Source: NZ13-RE01 sp964612975
GTDB lineage: Bacteria > Dictyoglomota > Dictyoglomia > Dictyoglomales > Dictyoglomaceae
DNA length: 7,367 nucleotides
Assembly (NCBI GenBank): GCA_964612975.1
Contig: CAZTGC010000016.1
Span: forward strand, 1 to 7,367
Reading direction: 5' to 3'
Notes under the pieces: model-generated
What the model was told of the DNA's origin: nothing
What the model saw: only the letters and a program-made list of their open reading frames with translations
Database searches by the model: none
Made by a program: the position numbers and the translations under genes
Part shown: piece by piece, positions 1 to 5,392 of the stretch
Numbering within the stretch: position 1 is the stretch's first letter
How the letters are laid out: each line of letters opens with the position of its first letter

Positions 1-768
1 GTTGTTTTTGCTATTTTGGTTAGAGAGCTTAAGACCCGCTTTGGCAAGTATCGGCTGGGATACTTATGGGCACTATTTGAACCTCTTCTTACAATATCTC
101 TTTTCGTCGGCATCCGAGGTATATTAGCTGGCTCTTTAAGAGGAGCTACAGATAAAATTATATATCATGTGGATTTTCCTTTATTCTTAGCTGCTGGAGT
201 GGTTCCTTTTTTTATGTTTAGACACGTTGTAATTCAAGTGATGAATTCGATTGAAGCAAACAGAGGGCTTTTTGTATACCAGCCTGTAAAGCCAATAGAT
301 GCAATGCTCGCAAGATGGATTCTTGAAGGTGTAGTCTTTGTGATAATATGGATTTTAGTCTTTATAATTCTTGATTTTGTTGGTTTTAAAACAGAGATTA
401 AGGATCCTCTTGGTTTAATGGCTATTTATCTACTTTTTTATCTTTTCTCCTTAGGGATAGGATTGATTCTCTGTATAGTTACAAATATTTATGAAGAATT
501 AAGAAACATTATTTCCCCTATAATCTTATTTCTTTTTTTTACTTCAGGCATCTTTTTTTCCATCAATATGATTCCAAAGAAATTTCAGGTCTATTTGTTA
601 TGGAATCCCTGCCTTCACTTTATAGAACTAAGTAGAGCAAGTTTATTTCCACTTTACAGGGCTGATGTATGTAGCTTAGACTTTATAATAATTTGCACAA
701 TCTGTGCGCTTTTTTTGGGTTTAGCCTTATACAAACTCAAAATTAGAGAGGTTCTTGCTTCAGAATGA
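1..768 (+). CDS. kpsM: Capsule polysaccharide ABC transporter permease KpsM (5' partial)
   Basis: Inner-membrane permease of the ABC-2 family. With KpsT it moves lipid-linked capsular polysaccharide from cytoplasm to periplasm. The frame is open from base 1 and gives 255 visible codons. Family landmarks are the N-terminal RELKTRFGKYRLGYLWA segment (residues 8-24), EANRGLF followed by QPVKPID (85-100), and YLLWNPCLHFIELSR (198-212). All match my recollection of E. coli KpsM closely (about 258 residues). About six hydrophobic segments are visible, near residues 22-41, 58-78, 107-127, 138-160, 168-190 and 226-246. Aligned to E. coli KpsM, roughly 11 N-terminal residues lie before the window. The TTG at position 16 is therefore unlikely to be the start, because conserved-looking residues precede it in frame. 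The stop overlaps the kpsT start as ATGA. Identity is secure; the glycan exported is not known from this gene. Confidence 0.95.
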   Translation, partial: VVFAILVRELKTRFGKYRLGYLWALFEPLLTISLFVGIRGILAGSLRGATDKIIYHVDFPLFLAAGVVPFFMFRHVVIQVMNSIEANRGLFVYQPVKPIDAMLARWILEGVVFVIIWILVFIILDFVGFKTEIKDPLGLMAIYLLFYLFSLGIGLILCIVTNIYEELRNIISPIILFLFFTSGIFFSINMIPKKFQVYLLWNPCLHFIELSRASLFPLYRADVCSLDFIIICTICALFLGLALYKLKIREVLASE

Positions 769-1460
769 TTGAACTTAGAAATGTAACAAAGTCTTATATA
801 ACAAAATATGGTAGATACTATGTATATAAAAATGTAAACGTGTTATTTCCAGAGGGTAGAAATATAGGAATAATAGGTCCTAATGGAGCTGGAAAGTCTA
901 CACTTCTAAGACTTATTGGGAAGATCGATTACCCTGACAGTGGTGAGATAATAACAAATAAATCTATCTCATGGCCTGTTGCATTTTCTGGAGGATTTCA
1001 AGGGAGTCTTACAGGGCTTGAAATTGTTAGATTTGTTTGCATGATATATGGAGTAGATGGAGATATGCAAGATAAAATAGCTTTTGTTAAAGAGTTTACT
1101 GAGCTTGGAGAATACTTTGAAATGCCCATTAAAACTTATTCTGCAGGGATGAAAGCGAGATTAGCCTTTGCATTAAGTATGGCCTTTGATTTTGATTATT
1201 ATCTTTTAGATGAGGTAACAGCAGTAGGAGATATAAGCTTCAGGAAAAAGTGTAATCAGATTCTAAGGAAAAAACTTCGAAAATCTAAAATAATTATGAC
1301 TTCCCATGATATAAGTAAATTAAATAAGTTTTGTGATTTATTTGTAATTCCTTATAAAAGCAATCTTATAATATTCGACAACTTTAAGGAGGCTGCTAAG
1401 TTTTATGCAGATATCTCAAAGGATTCAGCAATTCCGCAATTGGCTACTCAATCTAAATAA
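765..1460 (+). CDS. kpsT: Capsule polysaccharide ABC transporter ATP-binding protein KpsT
   Basis: Cytoplasmic ATPase that drives KpsM. The 231-residue protein has all motifs of an ABC nucleotide-binding domain: Walker A GPNGAGKST (38-46), Q-loop Gln79 in GGFQG, signature YSAGMKARL (125-133), Walker B YYLLDEV (145-151) with catalytic Glu150, D-loop region around AVGD, and switch His181 in TSHD. The SAGMK form of the signature and the short length fit the KpsT/Wzt polysaccharide-export class. It lacks the long C-terminal carbohydrate-binding domain of O-antigen Wzt proteins, so it is KpsT-like (E. coli KpsT is about 219 residues). The start ATG overlaps the kpsM stop by 4 nt, which suggests coupled translation; a modest AGAGAGGT lies at 745-752. 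The last 19 codons overlap the start of kpsE, so the C-terminal tail is shared DNA. Confidence 0.95.
   Translation: MIELRNVTKSYITKYGRYYVYKNVNVLFPEGRNIGIIGPNGAGKSTLLRLIGKIDYPDSGEIITNKSISWPVAFSGGFQGSLTGLEIVRFVCMIYGVDGDMQDKIAFVKEFTELGEYFEMPIKTYSAGMKARLAFALSMAFDFDYYLLDEVTAVGDISFRKKCNQILRKKLRKSKIIMTSHDISKLNKFCDLFVIPYKSNLIIFDNFKEAAKFYADISKDSAIPQLATQSK
1386..1392 (+). promoter_or_regulatory. Ribosome binding site for kpsE inside kpsT
   Basis: AAGGAGG is a near-perfect Shine-Dalgarno sequence ending 12 nt before the ATG at 1405. It lies inside the kpsT coding region. It supports 1405 as the kpsE start even though this gives a 56-nt overlap. No other ATG occurs in the frame before the first membrane segment. 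Confidence 0.7.
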
Positions 1461-2550
1461 AAGGGAGATTATAAAAAAACATTATCTTTTAATTTTTATA
1501 GTAATTATTCCAGTTTTTCTACTTTTATTTTATTATGTTTTCATAGCATCAGATATATATCTAAGTGAATCAAAAATTACTATAAAAGAAACAGGTCAGC
1601 AATCTACTTCCTTTAATTTAGGAATTTTTTCCTTTGGAAATCCAACAGCAAGAGAAGATGCGATGTATCTTCAGGAATATATACTTTCCTATGACATGCT
1701 TGATTATCTTGATAAAAAACTTAATCTTAAAAAAATATATCAGGACAAAAAGATTGACATTATTAAAAGACTCTCATCAGATGCAACCCATGAAGAGTTT
1801 TTAAAATATTATCAAAAAAATATCGTAAATGTTCAATACGATGATACATCTTCTATTCTTACAGTAAAAGTATATGCCTTTAAAAAAGAGGATGCAAAAA
1901 GGATAAATGAAGCCATACTTGAGCAATGTGAAAGATATATAAATGGTGTATCCCATAAGATAGCAAAAGAACAGATGAACTTTATAGAGGGAGAACTTAC
2001 AAATGCATATCAAAAAATGCAAGCCTCAAAGAATAATCTTATTAAATTTCAGGATATCTATAAAGTTATAGACCCTGCTCAGGAAACTCAGGCTGCAGCA
2101 ACACTTGTTTCTCAGCTTGAGGCTCAGCTTGCCACTCAGGAGGCTCAACTAAAAAATTTGCTAACCTATTTAAGCGAAGACTCCTTTCAGGTGCAGGCTC
2201 TGAAGAGTCAGATAAAAGCTTTAAGGAGTCAGATAGAAATAGAAAAATCAAAGATTGTTGGTGGGGGAGATTCAAAATTAAATAAAATTACTGCTGAATA
2301 TCTTAATCATAAACTTAATGTGGATTTTGCAACAGACATATACAAAGTCACACTTTCTGCGCTTGAAACTACAAGAGTAGAGGCTTCAAGAAAACTTAAG
2401 AATCTTGTTGTTATAGCATCTCCTAATTTGCCTGATGAGGCACTTTATCCAAAAAAGACCTATAATGTTTTGTTAGCTACTCTTTTACTTTTAATAGCAT
2501 ATGGAATCTTAAAAATTGTAATTGGAGTTATTAAGGAGCATAGAATATGA
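1405..2550 (+). CDS. kpsE: Capsule export inner-membrane/periplasmic adaptor KpsE
   Basis: Polysaccharide co-polymerase-like adaptor that links the KpsMT pump to the KpsD channel across the periplasm. The 381 residues match the usual length (E. coli KpsE about 382). A short basic cytoplasmic N-terminus precedes a membrane helix at about 26-48, ending in the IASDIYLSES motif typical of the family. A large periplasmic part follows, with predicted coiled coil at about 185-285 (rich in Gln, Glu, Ala, Leu). Then come the Pro-containing segment SPNLPDEALYPKK (339-351) and a second membrane helix at about 354-377. There is no tyrosine-kinase domain, which fits the ABC-dependent rather than the Wzy-dependent system. 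The start is supported by the Shine-Dalgarno at 1386-1392. The stop overlaps the kpsD start as ATGA. Confidence 0.93.
   Translation: MQISQRIQQFRNWLLNLNKREIIKKHYLLIFIVIIPVFLLLFYYVFIASDIYLSESKITIKETGQQSTSFNLGIFSFGNPTAREDAMYLQEYILSYDMLDYLDKKLNLKKIYQDKKIDIIKRLSSDATHEEFLKYYQKNIVNVQYDDTSSILTVKVYAFKKEDAKRINEAILEQCERYINGVSHKIAKEQMNFIEGELTNAYQKMQASKNNLIKFQDIYKVIDPAQETQAAATLVSQLEAQLATQEAQLKNLLTYLSEDSFQVQALKSQIKALRSQIEIEKSKIVGGGDSKLNKITAEYLNHKLNVDFATDIYKVTLSALETTRVEASRKLKNLVVIASPNLPDEALYPKKTYNVLLATLLLLIAYGILKIVIGVIKEHRI
2533..2538 (+). promoter_or_regulatory. Ribosome binding site for kpsD
   Basis: AAGGAG lies 8 nt before the kpsD ATG at 2547, inside the last codons of kpsE. The spacing is near ideal and fixes the start so that a proper signal peptide follows. 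Confidence 0.75.
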
Positions 2551-4241
2551 GAAGATTAATAATAATTTTAATAGTCTTAGTTTTAGTAAATACAGTTTTT
2601 GCTCAGCAGACAACTCAGACATTTCCTGGGCAAGTTCTTCAACCCATTTTTCCTTTTCAACAAACTCAACAAACTGTTATGCCTCAAACTCAAGTACAGC
2701 CAATTATTACCCCACAGCCCTCTCAAATTCAACCAGCCCTTCCTGTACAGCCAGTTCAGATTTCAGTATTCGGTGAGCAACTTTTTCTTGGCAGATTTGC
2801 CCTAGAGCAATACACAGGATTTAATCCTGACTATCAGGTTGCAATAGGAGATAGAATAACCGTGAGAATGTGGGGAGCAGTTCAATATGAAGGCACACTT
2901 ACTGTAGATCCTCAAGGAAATATATTTATTCCACAGGTTGGTCCTGTAAATGTTTTAGGAGTAAGAAACGCAGAGGTAAACAATGTGGTAGAGTCTGCTA
3001 TAAGAAGGGTATTTAAAGACATCGTTGGAGTTTATGCATCTTTGGAGACAGCAGTGCCAGTTAAGGTATTTGTAACAGGTTTTGTAAAAAATCCAGGGCT
3101 ATATGGAGGTCTTTCATCAAACTCTGTTCTTTATTATCTTGACAGAGCAGGTGGAGTGGATCCTCAAAGAGGTAGTTTTATAGACATAACTGTTTTAAGA
3201 GGTGCTCAAATAAGAAAAAAAATTAATCTTTATGATTTTCTTTTAAATGGAAAACTTGAATTAATTCAGATGGTTGATGGAGATACAGTCTTTGTTGCAC
3301 CCAAAAAAAGCACATTCACAGTTGCTGGAGAAGTATTTAATCCCTATCAATTTGAGTTTGATGGAGATTTTATATCAGGAAAGTATGCTATGGAGTTAGC
3401 AAAACCAAAACCAGGAGCAACCAATCTTACTGTGACAAGAAAACAGGGTTTAGAAAAATATACTGAATACTATTCTCTTGATGATATTGAAAAAATTCAA
3501 ATTTACAACGGAGACGAAATAAATGTATTTTCTGACAGATACCCCGGAACAATTCTTGTAAGAGTGGAAGGAGCACATGCAGGTTCTCGTGCATTGGTGC
3601 TTCCCTATGGAGCAACATTGAAAGATGCTTTACCAAAAATTGTTCCAAATGTGAGATCAAATCTCGAAGCCATACAGATATATAGGAAGTCAGTTGCCCA
3701 AAGGCAGAAAGAGATGATTATTGCCTCCCTTCAACAACTTCAGTCCTATGCCCTAACAGGAAGAGCTGAAACTCAGGAAGAGGCAAACCTAAGGGCAAAA
3801 GAGGCAGAATTGATAATGAAATTTATTGATGTTGCTAAAAATATTGAACCTAAAGGACAGGTAGTTTTAGGCTCTTTAGAAGAAGCAAAACAGATGCTTC
3901 TTGAAGATGGAGATGTGATAGTTATTCCTGAGAAAAAATCTACAGTATTAGTCCATGGAGAGGTGAGATTTCCAAATGCAATTTTGCATTTACCTAATAA
4001 AGACATTAATTACTATATGGAACAAGCAGGAGGATTTACCCAGAGAGCTAATAAAAGTGTAATCATTGTTTTACACCAAAACGGAAAATTTGAAGAAGCT
4101 GATAAAGCAAAAATTCAACCTGGCGATGAAATCTTTGTGCTTCCTAAGATTGAGGCAAAGAATATAGAAATTGTAAGAGGTATCACCCAGATACTTTATC
4201 AGATTGCTGTAACAGCAAGGGTGCTGTTGATGGCATGGTGA
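2547..4241 (+). CDS. kpsD: Polysaccharide export protein KpsD (OPX family, SLBB domains)
   Basis: Exported protein that forms the periplasmic/outer-membrane end of the capsule export path, partner of KpsE. The 564 residues match the family (E. coli KpsD about 558). A Sec signal peptide spans residues 1-19 with likely cleavage after VFA; there is no lipobox cysteine, so it is not a Wza-type lipoprotein. Next is a Gln/Pro/Thr-rich linker (20-73), then the polysaccharide export domain (about 95-170, with AIGDRITVRMWG and GNIFIPQVGPVNVLG). SLBB-type beta-grasp repeats follow at about 172-252 (VFVTGFVKNPGLY), 255-330 (VAGEVFNPYQF), 336-460 and 465-535 (VHGEVRFPNAIL). The third carries a long helical insertion with SVAQRQKEM and EPKGQVVLG, which I recall as typical of KpsD. 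The C-terminus is a short amphipathic helix ending at Trp564. It is coupled to kpsE by ATGA. Confidence 0.94.
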   Translation: MRRLIIILIVLVLVNTVFAQQTTQTFPGQVLQPIFPFQQTQQTVMPQTQVQPIITPQPSQIQPALPVQPVQISVFGEQLFLGRFALEQYTGFNPDYQVAIGDRITVRMWGAVQYEGTLTVDPQGNIFIPQVGPVNVLGVRNAEVNNVVESAIRRVFKDIVGVYASLETAVPVKVFVTGFVKNPGLYGGLSSNSVLYYLDRAGGVDPQRGSFIDITVLRGAQIRKKINLYDFLLNGKLELIQMVDGDTVFVAPKKSTFTVAGEVFNPYQFEFDGDFISGKYAMELAKPKPGATNLTVTRKQGLEKYTEYYSLDDIEKIQIYNGDEINVFSDRYPGTILVRVEGAHAGSRALVLPYGATLKDALPKIVPNVRSNLEAIQIYRKSVAQRQKEMIIASLQQLQSYALTGRAETQEEANLRAKEAELIMKFIDVAKNIEPKGQVVLGSLEEAKQMLLEDGDVIVIPEKKSTVLVHGEVRFPNAILHLPNKDINYYMEQAGGFTQRANKSVIIVLHQNGKFEEADKAKIQPGDEIFVLPKIEAKNIEIVRGITQILYQIAVTARVLLMAW

Positions 4242-5256
4242 GAGAAATTAAAAAATTTTTTACTAAAATTATGTTAAGGATGAAAAAAAGATTTTCAAAT
4301 TTTATTAAAAAATTTAAAACACCTACACATTTAGATGGAGTTATCGATGGTGTTATTTTTGGCTGGGTAATCTCTACTAAAAATCCTAAAATTGAAGTAT
4401 TTATCAATGGTCGAAAATCTGTCTCCTTGGAGTCTTCTACTAACATTATTCCTTCACCTGAAATTCATCCAGAAGCATATAGGTTTTGGATAGACCTAAA
4501 GAAATCTCAACTTTCAGAAAATGATGAATTAGAATTATTTATAAATGGTAAAAAAATAAAAGGACCAATTAAACTGCAGAAATCTTTATGCTTTGCAAAA
4601 ATAGACCAGTTTTCTGGATACGAATGCATTGGTTGGGCAGGCTCTGTTTTCGGGGAGATTCCTGAAATAAAAGCTGTTATAGATGAAAAGATTGTTGAAG
4701 TGGATTTTGAATGGTTTTTTAGGGAAGATTTTAGAAAAATGAATATAAGGGTACCAACAGGTTTTAAATTTAAAATACCTGAAGACTATCTTGATGGAAG
4801 ATCTCACAAAGTTACCCTCATAAATACACTAAATGATAAGATCCTCTGTAAAGAAAAAGATTTCAGTTTTTATATAAAAAATTTCTATCTTGATAAAGTA
4901 GATAAAGATTCCATTGAAGGCTGGATACAGGTGGGAGATTTTCCTGGACCTGTTGATTTAGATATCTTTATTAATAACACAAAATTAGCTACTGTTAGAT
5001 CAGAATTTATAAGAGAAGATGCAGAAAGAGAGTATGGTAAAGGTTGCTATGGTTTTTATTACAGCATTTCTGAAGAGGAAAAAGACCTTATAAGCAAAGG
5101 AGAAAGCTACTCTTTCTATATAGCAAATACGAATATAAAAATTGCAGATTCATACAAAACAGTTAATGTTATAGATATTTTAGAGGGATTAGAAAAGGTT
5201 GCCCAATCTTTAAGGATGGAAGGAAACAAAATCTTAGCTAATTATATCAAAACAGG
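4235..5256 (+). CDS. Triplicated Gly-Trp beta-domain protein, likely N-terminal part of a large glycosyltransferase (3' end in gap)
   Basis: The frame runs from the ATG at 4235 (7-nt overlap with kpsD) into the N gap, giving 340 complete codons. Residues 1-29 are strongly basic and amphipathic, with no signal peptide or membrane segment, so the protein is probably cytoplasmic or peripherally membrane-bound. Three diverged, beta-rich repeats follow, each with a Gly-Trp pair at 43-44, 133-134 and 229-230, a later strand such as VFINGR, AVIDEK or IFINNT, and in copies 2 and 3 an FRED/IRED motif. From memory, similar Gly-Trp domains precede GT2 domains in large multidomain glycosyltransferases, where they may bind glycan. 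The segment ends in a helix (about 313-338), as expected for a linker to a catalytic domain. Start evidence is moderate: only a weak AAGGG at 4217-4221, but coupling to kpsD is likely. I infer that it continues into the glycosyltransferase after the gap. A separate small protein is the alternative. Confidence 0.75.
4331..5128 (+). repeat. Three diverged protein-level repeats of a Gly-Trp beta domain
   Basis: The copies cover about residues 33-105 (4331-4549), 121-198 (4595-4828) and 217-298 (4883-5128) of the gene starting at 4235. Gly-Trp pairs are spaced 90 and 96 residues apart. Shared order: a hydrophobic strand ending in Gly-Trp, a short turn with Pro, a strand with Ile/Val alternation and an Asn/Asp-Gly or Asp-Glu turn, an acidic/Arg motif (REDF, REDA; degenerate in copy 1), an aromatic strand (RFWIDL, GFKFKI, GFYYSI), then a final strand. 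The DNA is too diverged to count as a nucleotide repeat, so the duplications are old. Confidence 0.65.
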
Positions 5257-5356
5257 NNNNNNNNNNNNNNNNNNNNNNNNNNNNNNNNNNNNNNNNNNNN
5301 NNNNNNNNNNNNNNNNNNNNNNNNNNNNNNNNNNNNNNNNNNNNNNNNNNNNNNNN
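5257..5356. other. Assembly gap of 100 N
   Basis: Exactly 100 unknown bases, the usual placeholder for a scaffold gap of unknown true length. It lies between the helical end of the Gly-Trp domain segment and a 9-bp tandem array. Nothing can be said about its content. Any stop codon or frame relation computed across it is an artefact. Confidence 0.97.
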
Positions 5357-5392
5357 TAGATGTAATAGATGTAATAGATGTAGTAGATGTAA
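5357..5392 (+). repeat. 9-bp tandem repeat, four visible copies
   Basis: Units TAGATGTAA, TAGATGTAA, TAGATGTAG and TAGATGTAA follow one another directly, starting at the edge of the gap. In the frame of the downstream glycosyltransferase they encode Asp-Val-Ile / Asp-Val-Val tripeptides that run into the first strand of the GT2 domain (VDVIIPVY). In the frame that reads TAG ATG TAA they would be all stops. More copies probably lie in the gap. Since the unit is 9 bp, a change in copy number keeps the reading frame. Confidence 0.9.

Noticed and set aside
16..18. TTG as the start codon of kpsM
   Set aside because: The frame is open upstream to base 1, and the five residues before it fit the KpsM N-terminus, so the true start lies before the window.
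533..540. Run of eight T in kpsM as a phase-variation tract
   Set aside because: The frame is intact, the run encodes Phe residues in a membrane helix, and such runs are common in AT-rich DNA.
2066..2275. Reverse-strand open frame opposite kpsE
   Set aside because: It is the antisense shadow of the repetitive Gln/Leu-rich coiled-coil codons. It has no recognisable domain and lies opposite a well-supported gene.
4217..4241. Transcription terminator or promoter between kpsD and the next gene
   Set aside because: The genes overlap by 7 nt. No stem-loop followed by a T run is seen, and no -35/-10 pair could be supported in such AT-rich coding DNA.
4183..4446. Reverse-strand open frame at the kpsD/downstream gene junction
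   Set aside because: It overlaps two forward genes with coherent protein features, shows no family motifs, and has no clear ribosome binding site.
5357..5359. TAG just after the gap as the natural stop of the gene starting at 4235
   Set aside because: It is reached only by reading through 100 placeholder bases, so its frame is arbitrary. It also belongs to the 9-bp tandem array, which is coding in another frame.
5357..5392. Tandem array as a CRISPR or origin iteron
   Set aside because: Units are only 9 bp, contiguous without spacers, and translate in frame into the glycosyltransferase, so a coding expansion explains them.
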